Positions 32,521 to 44,785 of a DNA stretch of 64,000 nt are shown here, piece after piece. The stretch spans positions 155,168,817-155,232,816 of the forward strand of contig CM061132.1 in NCBI GenBank assembly GCA_030789695.1, given 5' to 3'. This stretch comes from Scilla litardierei (taxonomy: Eukaryota; Streptophyta; Magnoliopsida; Asparagales; Asparagaceae). A model generated the notes under the pieces. That model was not told the DNA's origin, ran no database searches, and saw nothing but the letters and a program-made list of their open reading frames with translations. Every line of letters begins with the position of its first letter. Positions within the stretch are counted from its first letter, which is position 1. The position numbers were made by a program, and so were the translations under genes.

Positions 32521-33177
32521 TAGTGATGACAAACCAACATAAATAATAATAAAAAATAATGATTCAAATGTAAGTTACTTACTCCCCCTGCATTGATGAC
32601 ATGTTAATTTCATATTCAATACTAATCATAAGCATCAAGCAGACGAGTAAAGTATAAAATGTGAATCCAATTATCGAAATTTAGGATCTAAATCCATTTT
32701 TATATCTTAACTCCCCCTGAATCTAACATATCAAATTAGATTCTTGGAAAAATGCTTTAAATTATCATTTAGCACATTGTCATTATTAATTCTCTCCCCC
32801 TTTGGCATTAGCAAAAAGAGTGGGAGGAGAACAACGACAAAAACAATGGCTTCAAATAAAAGCACAGAGAGTCGTAGAATACGACCACGGTCCAAATGAC
32901 ACCAAAGGAAAAATACGAATTAACTCAAAGCGTGCCAACGAGACCATAGTCGATAATCGAAAAATAAAATCATCAAAACTCAAATTAATTTCACGTATTG
33001 AGTTATGGAATATACTCTCCAATATCAACATTCTTGATGAATTAAGTGCATGGAAAACAATTCTATGTTTTCATAGAAATAATTTCTATTAAATCAAGAA
33101 AGTCGTCCAGCGACGAAGTCAACATCTGAGACAAACAAAATAATGTGCACACTAAAGTAAAAGTCAACATCGATGTA
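32521..33177 (-). other. SIRE 3' interior, non-coding
   Basis: AT-rich with several minus-strand purine runs (plus-strand actccccctg, tctcccccttt) typical of the region before a SIRE LTR. No gene seen. Confidence 0.5.
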
Positions 33178-33399
33178 TCTATTATACATTTGACATTGTT
33201 TTTTGAATTCTTGGGCTGACTAGGACAAGATAAAAGACGACTGAGATTTGATCACGGTAAATCAACGGTTGAGATGGGTTGATGTAAAATATTTTGGGGA
33301 GACAACTTTGAGTTTTGAGGAAAAAAATAGGCGGGGTCAGCTAAAAATAGAAAGGGTAGATTAGTGTGTTTTGTTTGGTTCGGTATATTATTATCATGA

Positions 33400-33850
33400 G
33401 TTCCTTCCCAAGATTGCCATCATCCAAACTTTTTTTTGGTTGTTTATTTTCCTCTTCCCAACGTCAGCTGTAAAGGAAAATTTGTGGGTCCCCCCGACGC
33501 CTCGCCTTCCCCCCAAATAGAAACCGACGCCTCACCTTCCCCCAAATAGAAACCGACGCATCTGCTTCTTCACTTCAGCCTCTTCCCAACGTCATCTCCC
33601 ATCTTCAACCTCGCAGGTAAGCTTCGCGGAAAAACTCTGGCAGAAAAGCTTCGCAGTAATTTCTTTTAATTTATCTGCAACCTTTATCTGCTTCTTCACT
33701 TCAATTTCTTTTACGTTATCTCCCATCTTCAACCTCGCAGGTAAGCTTCGCAGTACAAACTCTGGCAGTAATTTCTTTCGTAGTAATTTCTTTTACTTTA
33801 GCTGCCCTCTCGCAAGTATCACAGAAAAGTAATTTCTTTTACTTGAATTC
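33400..33850 (+). other. Repeated pyrimidine-rich, 5'-UTR-like sequence in Helitron
   Basis: Two partial copies of a unit with tctcccatcttcaacctcgcag followed by gtaagcttcgc (about 33590 and 33720). The junction looks like a splice donor after a leader exon. It may be the duplicated 5' end of a captured gene. Confidence 0.4.
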
Positions 33851-34121
33851 TTCACAGTTTCTTTTTTCTCATTTAGGTTACAATCTCGAAGGTCCCCTTT
33901 CAAGTTTGGAGTACTCTCGAGTAATCTCGCCTGCCTCAAACGACTGCCCTCTCCCTCTTACAGGTGATCTCTCAGTTTACCCCCCTCTCCCCATTTTGCA
34001 GTAATCTCGAGTGCATGTGCATTTTCAAATGATAAAGTGAAGTGAATCCAGTGAAGTGTACAGTTAATCTTCGCAATAACACTTTTCTTTAGTTGAACTC
34101 CTTTGTCGCCTGCTGCTGCTG

Positions 34122-34181
34122 CTTCTTCTTCTTCTTCTTCTTCTTCTTCTTCTTCTTCTTCTTCTTCTTCTTCTTCTTCTT
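34122..34181. repeat. (CTT)20 microsatellite
   Basis: Sixty bases of uninterrupted CTT, preceded by a short TGC run. Confidence 0.97.
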
Positions 34182-34926
34182 TGGGATAGGACCAAGAAAA
34201 GCATCACTTTTCTTTGATTTCGTGCAAGTTAAAGAGTAATAGTCTGAGATTTATGCCTATTTTTCATGCTTGGTGAAGGTCAGCTTGAATTCTGTTAAAG
34301 TTGGTTTTTTGGGTTTAAGATTAAATTTGCCTGTCAGTTTGCAAATAACAGTTGGGTACCCTCTCATTAATCTGCAAAGTAAAATCATGTATCTTATGTT
34401 GTTTAACCATGAGTAGATGTTAATAACATGAACGTCTATCTTCTTCAGGCAATCGATGGAGTTTGCAAGATTATTTTCTTCAGGCAATCGATTGCTCATC
34501 CAAATAAATATTGTGCAGTGTAGCTTCATGAATTTTATGTGAATTTTTCAGGCAATCGATGGGTTCAAGATTTATTTTCTTCATAAATATTTTCTTCAGG
34601 CAATCAAGATCTTACTTCAATCGATGGTCCTTTTATGTGAATTTTATCCACTAATTGTGCAGTGTAGCTTCATGAATTGTTAAGGATTGCCAGACTTCAA
34701 TTTGTTACTGTTTGTAGATTTAGAGACTATTTGTTTTGGTTGAGGGGCTTATAAATTTCACTAGCAATGTATGATTTTGTTAAAACAGTAAGAGAAGACT
34801 GTTTTGATTCCCTAATTACAGGATGATTTAGTTTATGATTGACCATATATGCTCATGTGCTTGCACTATTTGTTCATTAATTTTTACAGAGCATTATATG
34901 CACATGACAGTTTTTCTTGACCATCC

Positions 34927-35992
34927 ATGGCCCAACAATTCATTCACATGCATCGGAGGCCAGCCGCCCACACCTTTGAGCACCCCGTTGGCTATACTCT
35001 CTTGAACATCAATCTCACCCCCATAGCTGAACCGCCTCTCAGTCGACCGCACTCGGTAATTGCTGCCTCCAATGGTCCAGTGTAGTCGAATTAATTATTC
35101 TCTCTCTCTCTCTCTCTCTCTCTAATAAGAGCGGTTCAATTTGTTGAAGTTGTTTTCTGTGTGCTCATGTAGTTTCTTGCTCACAATTGTGCTGAGCATG
35201 GGATATGAGCAGAACTTTATCAGCATGTGGCCAACAACAGACCAAAAGTATAGCAGTAGAAAGGAAAGAACTTAGGATGTGCATAACTGAGGTATTAAGC
35301 GAACATTCTCCTCCCACTCCCCCCCAAACCCCCGTTTTTAATGATTCTGAATTTTAGGTTACATACATGCCATGGGGTGAGAGAGTCAAGTTTAGGTTCA
35401 GACCAAGTTCCGATTTTGTTGCCAAGCTCTTGCATGTCAGCCCATTCATGGTAAACTTCTTTGTTTCGACTGCAATGAGATTTGGAGGTGGTTCTGCTAT
35501 GCTCTCTTTAGAATTATAAAAGATGAAAAAAGACTGTATGTTATGTTAACTGTTTTAAAGCTAAGCTATAGGGATCAGAATTCATTTTCATTACTTCATT
35601 GTTATATGATAAACTTTCCATATCAAGAATGTTGAATGGTTAAATTAATTGCATGTCAATTTATATAAGATAGACGAAGAAAGACAGAATGTTAACAGTT
35701 TTTAAGCTAAGCAATAGTAATCTATATCCATTTTCATTAATTCATTGGTATATGCTAAACTTCAGCATGCTTTAGGTTGTGGCATGTTAACAATTCTTTC
35801 TATATGTTTTCTCTTTTTTAGGTGTTGAATTCCTTAACGTGGAAGGCTAACGTGGAATATCAAATCCCCTTCTATGTAATTATCTCTCCACTTTTTTGAT
35901 AAATTCTCCTCTTTTTTACTTTGCAGTTCAATATGTCGTTCTACACATCATATTGGGCTCGAAGGATCGGGATCAGTTTCTTCTCCTTCTGA
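34927..35992 (+). CDS. Candidate four-exon small gene inside Helitron (unknown protein)
   Basis: Possible exons are 34927-35055, 35358-35450, 35822-35875 and 35927-35992. All have GT-AG borders and lengths of 129, 93, 54 and 66 nt, so every intron is phase 0. The total is 113 codons plus TGA. Exon 1 starts ATG (MAQQFIHMHRRP), exon 2 includes YMPWGERVKFRFRP, exon 3 includes LTWKANVEYQIPFY. I do not recognise the protein. Helitrons often capture exon-intron pieces of host genes, which would explain it. Stop-free phase agreement over four exons is suggestive but the exons are short and unproven. Confidence 0.4.
35099..35123. repeat. (TC)n microsatellite
   Basis: About 12 TC units within candidate intron 1. 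Confidence 0.9.
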
Positions 35993-36421
35993 CAAAATCT
36001 CTAATTATCATATAAATTTTTTCCTAATCCAATTTTTTATTTGCTTCAATAATGTCTTTTAAAGATGAGATATTGTGAGATGATCAGGTTTTATTTCCGG
36101 AATTTTTTTGGGTTTTGTCCATTCTGTATTTTTATGATGTCTTTTTGATTTTTTTCGGGTATCTGTCGATGATTAAATCTTAGGTCATGAATCAAAGTTT
36201 TGGTTAGTGTCGGTTATGGAGAATGAAATGATCAGAAAAGAGCCCATGTGAGACTGAGAGCTTGGGATCAGTGTCTTCTCTTTCTGATAGATTCTCTGAT
36301 GATAGGCAATTTTTTTTCCTAATCCGATCAATTGTTTGCTTCAGTTAGGTATTTTAAAGATCAGATTTTGTGAGTTGGGTATGTTTTATTTTGGGATTTT
36401 GTTTTTGGGTTTTGTCAATTC
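35963..36421 (+). repeat. Tandem duplication, unit about 285 bp (second unit split by copia A)
   Basis: Unit 1 is about 35963-36247. Unit 2 starts at 36248 (tgggatcagtgtcttctc) and is broken by copia A at 36421; it resumes at 53005 and ends about 53162 (agagcccatgagagactgag). A third start follows. The candidate gene's stop codon lies in unit 1. Confidence 0.8.
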
Positions 36422-36642
36422 TGTTATATGATAGTGAACTCAAGAGAGAGAGAGAGAGAGAGAGAATTTCATTGCTAAGAATAAGTCACCATAGCTAAAG
36501 CCATGGTGCTCTATTTATATATCTCATAGTGGGGAGGCCAAAAGCCTCTAGGAGACCAAGGGTCCCCATTACGCTAAGTAATGGGGGCCTAATGAATGGG
36601 TAATGAAGGAGGGGAGGCCAAAGGCCTCCCTCATTCATAACA
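36422..36642 (-). repeat. 3' LTR of copia A (221 bp)
   Basis: Ends TGTTAT and ATAACA; contains a (GA)n run and a minus-strand TATATAAA box. The polypurine tract on the minus strand (plus ctccccctta, 36643-36652) abuts it. Confidence 0.95.
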
Positions 36643-36825
36643 CTCCCCCTTACACATTCATCACTTCGGTCTCAGCTACTGAGGCAATGGGTGGATACTT
36701 CTGGATCCAGAGTAAGTGTGTTTGCCTCGTTAAAACCTTAGCTGTGGAAAACCCAGTGGGAAAACCCAACAGCTTAAGGAAAAAGAGTGCAACCCACATG
36801 TTACTCCCCCTGATCCGTACAAGCT

Positions 36826-39800
36826 TCAGGCTTGCAGGTCTTTCAACTGTCGCATACCAATGTTCTTTACAAGCTTTACAAAAGTACATTTAGGCAATGC
36901 CTTAGTAAAAAGATCAGCTAAGTTGTTGCATGACTGGATCTGTCGAACTTCAATCTGCTTGTCGTTCTTCTGCTTGTGCGTCCAGAAAAACTTGGGAGAA
37001 ATGTGTTTTGTCCTGTCGCCTTTGATGTAGCCCTTCTGAAACTGAGCAATGCATGCGGCATTGTCTTCGAATAGGGCAGTAGGCTCCAGATCACTGGTCT
37101 TCAGGCCAGTGGATTGGAGGTTGTGTTGGACGACGGAGCATAGCCAAAAACATTCTCTGCTCGCCTCATGGATCGCGATGAGCTCTGCATGGTTGGAAGA
37201 TGTAGCAGTAGTGGTTTGTTTTACCGATCTCCAAGAGATAGCAGTACATCCGTAGGTAAATACAAAACATGTTTGAGATTTTACCGTGTGCGAATCAGAG
37301 AGATAACCTGCATCAGCATAACCAAACAATTTGGGGGAGGCACCTCTCTGGTAGTAAAGTCCAAGATCAATGGAACCCTGAAGGTATCGCAGAAGATGCT
37401 TTACTCCGTTCCAGTGGCGCTTTGTGGGCGCAGCACTGTGTCTGGCTAGTAGATTAACTGTAAACGCTATATCGGGACGCGTACAGTTAGCCAGATATAG
37501 AAGTGCTCCAATGGCACTGAGGTAGGGTACTTCAGGACCCAGTATCTCCTCCCCCTCTTCCAGTGGCCGGAAGGGGTCCTTATGTACATCTAGTGATCTT
37601 ACGACCATAGGAGTACCTAAAGGATGACATTTATCCATATGAAACTTGCGTAGAAGTTTCTTTGTATAATTAGATTGGTGTAATAGGATTCCACCTCTTA
37701 GGTGTTCTATCTTTAAGCCAAGACAATACTTTGTTTTGCCTAGGTCTTTCATTTCAAAAGTATGTTTAAGGCTTTCAGATATCTCTTTGATCTCTGCAGG
37801 AGATCCTATGAGATTTAAGTCATCTACATATACAGCTATGATGACAAATCCTGTTCCCGTTCTTTTGATAAAGATACACGGGCAGACTTCGTTATTCGTG
37901 AATCCTTGCTGTGCAAGAAAATCACTTAGTCTGTTATACCACATCTTGCCCGATTGTTTTAGACCATATAATGATCTATGTAGCCTTACAGAGAATACGT
38001 CCCGAGGTATCTCTTTCATCTCTGGGGGTAGATTAAACCCATCAGGAAGTCTCATATAGATATTTTTATCTATATCGATATATAGATATGCAGTCACAAC
38101 GTCCATGAGCTGCATTTCTAGGCTTTCCAGAGAAGTTAGGCTGATTAAAAATCGGAAGGTGATCGAATCCATGACCGGGGAATACGTATCTTCGTAATCA
38201 ATCCCCGGTCTTTGGGAAAATCCCTGGGCTACAAGGCGTGCCTTATAGCGACCGATCACATTATTTTTATCTCTTTTTCTTATGAAAACCCACTTATAAC
38301 CCACAGGTTTTACACCTACTGGTGTTTGAACTACTGGTCCAAAGACTTTGCGTTTCAAGAGTGAGTCCAGCTCTACTCTTATTGCCTCGTCCCACTTTGG
38401 CCAATCATCTCGGCGTTTACATTCCGCCAGAGATCGTGGTTCGACGTCATCGTCATATTCAGTGACGTGAACGGCAATATCGAACACAAAATCTTCGTCG
38501 ACGACTATGCTATTTCTGTCCAGTACTTCTCCAGTACGTACAAAATTTAATGATGTTTCTCCTATTGTTTCCTCTGCTGGGGAAATCAGGAGGGGAGAAG
38601 TAGCTGGTCTGAGCTCAGCATCCTGTGGAGGGATAATCTTAGTATCTCCAGGAGTCTTCCTCTTTCGAGGAACTTTATCTTTTGAACCTGGTGGGCGTCC
38701 TCTTTTCATTTGAGGTACAGCCAATTCTGCTGCCGGTGGATTGTATCCATCTATGGGGATGTCAATCCTAGCTGGCGTATTGGCAGCATGGACGTGTGAA
38801 CGGACAATCTTCTGGTTGTCTGTGAATTTATCCGGCAAAAGATGTACTGTATTCTGGATGTGAAGGATCTTCAGGATCTCATCTTCACACAGGTTAGTAC
38901 GCGGATCATATAGGGACAAAGACTTCTGGTCCCAACTAATGGTCTTAGAAGCTTCTGGCTTCTTAGACTGTGTGCCTAGTTTAGGAAAAATTTTCTCATT
39001 AAATTCACAGTCAGCAAAACGTGCCTTGAATGCGTCACCCGTCAGGGGTTCAAGGTATCTTATAATAGAGGGCGAATCAAACCCAATATATATACCTAGA
39101 CGACGCTGAGGACCCATTTTGGTCCTCTGAGGTGGTGCTATTGGGACATATACCGCACAACCAAATACTCTCAAATGAGAGATATCCGGAGGTGCGCCAT
39201 ATGCTAGTTGCCTCGGGGATAAAGTATGACCTCCAGAGGGTCTTATCCTAATAAGTGATGCGGCATGTAAAATAGCATGCCCCCAAGCATCCACAGGCAA
39301 CTGGGATTCAATGGACGTGCAATCCATTGGAGTCTCTTTATAAGGGACTCAGCTAATCCGTTTTGGGTGTGAACATGTGCTACAGGATGTTCAACTTCAA
39401 TACCCGTTGCCCGGCAATAGTCTTCAAAGACTTGTGAAGTAAATTCTCCCGCATGATCAAGACGTAGTTTCTTGATTTGGTTATCGGGGAAATGAGCACG
39501 CAACCTTATTATTTGTGCCAATAGCTTTGGAAAAGCTAGGTTGCGGGTGGACAATAGGCACACATAAGACCATTTGGTTGATGCATCAATCAGTACCATG
39601 AAGTACCGAAATGGGCCACTTGCGGGGTGAATAGGCCCGCAAATGTCACCATGAATTCTCTTAAGGAAGCCAGGAGACTCTAATCCCACTTTCAGGAGGG
39701 ATGGTCTCGTTATAAGTTTTCCCTTGAAATAAGGGAGACATGGAAATTCACCCTTTTGAAGAATCTTCAGGTTCTTCAATTTGTGTCCACGGGATTCAGA

Positions 39801-40289
39801 AATGATGCGTCGCATCATTGCTGTTCCAGGGTGACCAAGTCTATTGTGCCAGAGTTCGAACTCTGGCAGTGATTGGCACGTCTGGTGCTCAGTCATATTG
39901 GCTTCTATTGGTTGAATGTATGTTTGGTAGAGACCCGACGGGAGTCCCTTGAATCGTTCGCAGATGATCTTCCGGTCATCTTTCTGACGAGTTACATACA
40001 GATATTCAACCGTATTTTCATCTCTGGTTTCTAAGTGATACCCGTTTAAACGGAAATCCTTGAAACTTACGAGATTCCTATTTGATTTAGGAGAGAATAA
40101 TGCATTTTTTATTTGAAGTCTTGTGTTATTTGGGAGCAGTATAATTGCTTCACCAGATCCTTCGATTATTTGGGACAGTCCTGAAATTGTGATAACATGA
40201 CCGGCATATTTATTTACGCTATTAAAATAGCAATGATCGCGAAGGATTGTGTGCGTTGAGGCACTATCCACTAGGCACTCAGACATCAT
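36826..40289 (-). pseudogene. pol: Copia A pol with one frameshift
   Basis: Two overlapping minus-strand frames. The first (40289-39243) has the protease CLVDSASTHTIL, with Ala in place of the usual Gly after D-S as in some plant copia families, the pre-integrase HHCC region, and integrase D, D and E (HGDICGPIHP; RLDHAGEFTSQ; HTQNGLAESLIK). The second (39327-36826) has the integrase end, RT ([31 protein letters not shown]) and RNase H (GYADAGYLSD; SSNHAELIAI), ending MRQLKDLQA. The frame changes near 39.25-39.33 kb, within integrase, so no full polyprotein is made. The rest of the catalytic motifs are open. Confidence 0.92.
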
Positions 40290-40419
40290 CTATATAAGCA
40301 AAAACGAAATTTTATTTTAGCGATAATGTAAACATTCATTCGAAAATAAAATTTCGTACTTAAGCAAATAAAAGATGAAGATACATTTAATTCTAAAAAG
40401 CATAGATAAACGATGATGC

Positions 40420-41433
40420 TCAATCGAGAAGGTCGCCGTTCTCGAAGTCTTTTGCAGTAAACATTGTTGGCGGCTGAACAGCCGCCAAGTTTGTTTCAGG
40501 TAGAGACTTTTGGCTCGCCTGGTATAGATCCTGGAGGTGGCGAGGAGTGCGGCAGTTTCTGGACCAATGGCCAGTCATGCCGCATCTATGGCATTTATCC
40601 TCCCAGTTCTTCTTTGGAAGTGACACTTGCTCGGTGTTCTTTCGCTTCCAAGTGAAATTTCTTTTTCCCTTATTGTTTTTGTTTGTCTGTGGAGCTGCAC
40701 CTCTTGGTTGCTTCATTATAGCTTTCCCTTTAGTGTTTTTAGCCTTCCTCTTATTTTTCCACTTCTGGGGAGAAACGTGGTGGGCTTTGGGGATAGGGGC
40801 AGTGCCAGCTGGACGTAAGTTATGAGTTGCAAGCAGTAAGTCTCGATTCTGCTCTGCCCAAAGTAGGCATGAGATCATATCGGAAAATTTCGTGAAATTG
40901 CGTTCACGATACTGCTGCATGAGGATTGCATCTTTCTCGTGAAACGAGGTAAATGTCTTTTCCAACATGCGCTGTTCTGTCACTTCTTCACCGCACAACT
41001 TCAGGCGTGAGGTGATATTATGAAGTGCAGAATTGTACTCAGCGACGGACTTATAGTCCTGAAGTCTGAGGTTTTCCCACTCATAACTGGCACGGGGTAA
41101 TATAACATCAATTTGATGTTTATACCGTGCTTCCAGTGCTGTCCACAGGTCCTTCGGGTCCTCAACCGTTAAGTATTCGGCCTTTAAGGTCCGATCTATA
41201 TGCTTTCTAATGTAGATTATGGCTTTCGCCTTATCTACATCGGATACAGTGGTTGTGGGGCTGCTGCTAGCTGTAGCAGAAGCTTCGGCCGCTGCTGGGG
41301 CCGAGGAAGGAGCCAAAATGGACCCAAGGAGGGCCATTGAACGCAAGTGGAACTTCAGGTCCACTCGCCAACTCAGGTAATTTGTCCCTGTAGAATCGAG
41401 GACCTCGAAATCGACGCTTGCCAATTTTGCCAT
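40420..41433 (-). CDS. gag: Copia A gag (intact)
   Basis: The 337-residue frame starts MAKLASVDFEVLDSTGTNYL, with a UBN2-type gag region at about 20-210, a basic Lys/Asn-rich linker and one zinc knuckle (CHRCGMTGHWSRNC, about 285-298). It is separate from pol, which starts 130 bp downstream in another frame, so pol would need frameshifting, splicing or reinitiation. It aligns with the broken copia B gag. As the only intact reading frame of this element it could still make particles. Confidence 0.92.
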   Translation of the reverse strand: MAKLASVDFEVLDSTGTNYLSWRVDLKFHLRSMALLGSILAPSSAPAAAEASATASSSPTTTVSDVDKAKAIIYIRKHIDRTLKAEYLTVEDPKDLWTALEARYKHQIDVILPRASYEWENLRLQDYKSVAEYNSALHNITSRLKLCGEEVTEQRMLEKTFTSFHEKDAILMQQYRERNFTKFSDMISCLLWAEQNRDLLLATHNLRPAGTAPIPKAHHVSPQKWKNKRKAKNTKGKAIMKQPRGAAPQTNKNNKGKRNFTWKRKNTEQVSLPKKNWEDKCHRCGMTGHWSRNCRTPRHLQDLYQASQKSLPETNLAAVQPPTMFTAKDFENGDLLD

Positions 41434-42114
41434 TTATCTACGTATTTTAAAATGAGCATGAATTAATTAAAATTCAAAAATTCATGCATAAAGAAATAAA
41501 CAAGTAAAAATGCGGGGATCGGCCAGATACCCAAAATAGTACACAGTCCAAAGTTCGTTTAAAGTCCATAATAGAGAAAAAAAATAATACAACTTTGGAA
41601 ACCCAAACTGAACTGGGTCCCTATATCTCCGTCTTCATATGCTGTTGCATCGAGCTTTGGCTTACACAGTCATGAATCGACTCCTTGCGGTCCAGCGGAC
41701 GCGACCAGGGAATTGACTAAGCCAGGATCACTTATTACCCAGTCAAGCTAGGTTAGTCCAGCAAACTTAGCCAAGCACATTGACCGACATCATAATCCAT
41801 TGAAGGAGTTTTCATCAATTCTATGTGCTGTTGCATCGAGCTATGGCTTTAAAATACAAATTTCCTCACTTACAAATTCTCTCAAAAGAAAATAAAAGTG
41901 CAAGGAAAGTAAATAGGTATACAATGGCCGATCCCGAAAAACACATTTTTACTGATTTAAACATCCACGCAGTTCTAAATATGCTACGGGCATAAAAGTA
42001 AACAACCACGCATATATCTCAAGCAAAACATATGATAAGGGAAACTAGAAAATATAAATATCTTGTAGACCACGTGGAAACGTCATACACCGTTAGGTTA
42101 GTTGACTAACGGCA
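41434..42114 (-). other. Copia A leader, gag-proximal part
   Basis: Non-coding and parallel to copia B 19378-19880. It differs by an insert flanked by 23-bp direct repeats (41641-41663 and 41827-41849). Confidence 0.75.
41641..41849. repeat. Insert flanked by 23-bp direct repeats, related to copia D interior
   Basis: The flanks are gctgttgcatcgagct followed by a variable base and tggctt, 186 bp apart. The enclosed sequence is absent from copia B and resembles 47592-47740 (shared tgcggtccagcgg, ccagggaattgactaagcca, agccaagcacattgac). Confidence 0.75.
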
Positions 42115-42119
42115 GAGCG

Positions 42120-44785
42120 TGTAGGGAATTGGGCGGTCCCTTAGGGCACAAAAACTCTAGTCCCGTCCCAAGTCGGACGGAACATAGACAGAAAAACAAA
42201 AGCAGCGGAAGAAAAACTATGTTAACTAACTAACATGCAGTTAAAACTATTTTTAACTTAGCCCTAAGGTCCAAGACCCTATGCCAAGATCTATGCCGAC
42301 TTGGGATGGATCTGACCATCCCAAGAAGGATCTAGCCTACTGCGATTAAACTAAACTAATGCTAATAATACTTTAACCACATACCCGGAATCTCAGCCCT
42401 GGAGCAGGCGAGATGTTCCGCGCCGTCTTCCGAGCTGCTCCCGTCCCACGCCGAGCCGCTCCTTTGAACCGCTCCCCGAACCGCTCCTCGAACCGCTCCT
42501 CGAACCGCTCCGCATCCCGAGGCGATCAATCCCCGTGCCGCCGAGCCAACCACGCGCCGAAGAAAGTTTCACGTGAGTGAAACCTCCGCCAATATTTCAG
42601 ATTCAGAATCCGAACTCCTTTGTGGCTTTGCCAGAGCCCGCAGGAGTAGGGCAGAAATTTAGGGAGAAGAGAAATATTAATTTAAGCCTAGATCCGAGCG
42701 TGCTCCAACATTTACGAGAGCCGCTCAGATCTAGAGCTTGGGACGAGTTTTGAGAAAGGGGGGAGACCCCTATTTATATAGGCGACGGACTCTCCCCTTT
42801 TCTCAAAATCCGATGTGGGACTAAACAATGAGTTAATTTAAAATCAAGTTAGTTTGCACTTCACAAAGTGCAAACTTCCGTGAATTTTAACTCACTCACC
42901 GTTGAGCTTCAAGATCAATACAACCTATCAATACGACAAGCGTTCAACGGTGAACGCATAGGAAAAAACCGTTCGTCAATCGGAGTTCGTTTGACCCTCC
43001 AATTGAGTGTCCAAAGATCAGCCCTAGGCTTGATTTTCGACTTAAATCAGCCGTCAAAACTGCCCAGTAAACCTAGGGTTCTGCACCCATTGGTGGGGCC
43101 CAGCCTGTGGGCCCTACAGCCTAAAATTGCTGACTGGGCGCCCAGGCCCAGACCTGGGCACGGGCGCCCAAGTCTGGGCGCGGGCGCCCAAGTCTGGGCG
43201 CGGGTGCCCAGGCGCCAGCCTGGCACCTGGCGCCAGGTGCCAGGCGCCCTGGCGGGTGCCTGGGCCGGGCGCCCAAGGCGCCCGGCCCAGGGCGCCTGGG
43301 CTCCCAGGCGCCCAGGGCGCCCGCCCTGGGTGCCTGGGCAAGCGCCCAGGCGCCTGGGCCTGGGCGCGGGCCCAGGCCCAGTGGCCTGGCGCCCAGTCTG
43401 ATGTGCCAGGTGCCCAGGTCAGATCCTGGTCTGGCCTGGGTTAACCTGGTCTGGCCTGGGTTAACCTGGTCTGAATCAGACTGAGCCATTTGGCTGTTTT
43501 GGGCATAACTTGATCATCGGGCGTCCGATTTGGACGCCGTTCGAACCTGGGTCTAGACTGGGACATTCCCGTCTTACCCGTGAACTTTTTCTTGCATTTA
43601 TTTTATTAAATATTGTATTAAACAATTTAATACACATTTAATCGCTTTTGCATCAAATGCAAAATAGTCTCTATCTAAGCTTAAATTACCATATTGCATC
43701 AAATGCAATTGTTTCATCCCTTGCATCAAAAATGCAAAATATTCTCCCTAACTAATTTCTACCTATTACTAGACGAAGCGTTGCACTCTGTGTGAGACCC
43801 TACAGCCTGACCCTTACAACAGGTTAGGCTCGAAGCCCTATACGGCAGTGACCACGAGCAGTGGTTGCTGTCCCTGCTTCAGGAATCATCATTATGTGGT
43901 TAACTCATTGACATGAGTATTGTCGGGACCACCCTGACTATATCCGTGATGAATTCCGTAGTTATAGTCTCTTCGTCTTAAATATGTCGTGCAGATCAAG
44001 TCTAGGGTACGGTCAAAACTGTCAACCCCAATAACTTGACTCCGGTTAGTTTTTATCGATCTTTAGTCAATAAATGTTGGACTTCTTCCAACATACTCTG
44101 CGCAGAGTTTTTACTAAAGACCGAACTAACTCTACGACACTAACTCCCATTGACCGGGAGAGACGAATCCTCTCTTGGTCATTACTCGCCTCGTACGTTT
44201 CAAGTGACACCCAATCAAAAGACCTTTCGACAGGCATTGCCTCGAAGCTAGGTCAGTTGATGTAAGTGGCACCGTTCACGCACAGGTTTGTCAAAATGAC
44301 CTCAAGTCAAAAGACCAACTATCCTATCATCACTCAGAGTTATCACTGACAGATTGGTCAATATAACCATATGATAACTCTTGTGGATCGTTCAGTGAAC
44401 TCATTCTAATGAGCACCTGTGTCTCGTCTTCGACTTCGCTAAGTCAAGCAATCATGAGATCATCGCCACCGCTAAACGGTGAAGACTAAGACACAATGGT
44501 CTCTCCAATGTTTCGATATCCTTGTCTCGGAACATCTACGACCACGAACCATTTCAGACTTATGCTACAGACGGTCAAACGTTTCTCCATGATCGAGATA
44601 CTCATCTCGATACCCGTTTGACCTTGCATAAAGTCTCAGGACTTTACCTAAGTTGATATCTAATGTTAACTACATTACAATATAACTTAGATAAATTATT
44701 ACCAAACAGCTTACTGTTATTTCGAACAAGATGTTTGTGCTATACACACAGGAATAAATGGCCTCGAGGGCATAATATTCCTACA
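42120..44785 (-). repeat. 3' LTR of copia D (2666 bp)
   Basis: Matches 48780-51435. Includes the GC-rich block (about 43130-43450) and a repeated 'gaaccgctcctc' stretch near 42470-42510. Confidence 0.95.
43130..43450. repeat. GGCGCC-rich block in copia D 3' LTR
   Basis: Words GGCGCCC, GGGCGCC, CAGGCGCC and TGGGC are iterated with many self-complementary GGCGCC sites. Pro/Gly/Ala/Arg-rich open frames on both strands are artefacts. It is followed by a duplicated ctggtctggcctgggttaac. Confidence 0.9.

Noticed and set aside
41641..41849. SINE insertion with target duplications
   Set aside because: Direct repeats fit, but no Pol III A/B boxes and no A- or T-tail were found.
42868..43489. Open frames of 75-177 codons in copia D 3' LTR
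   Set aside because: GGCGCC-rich composition artefacts, recurring in the other LTR with different lengths.
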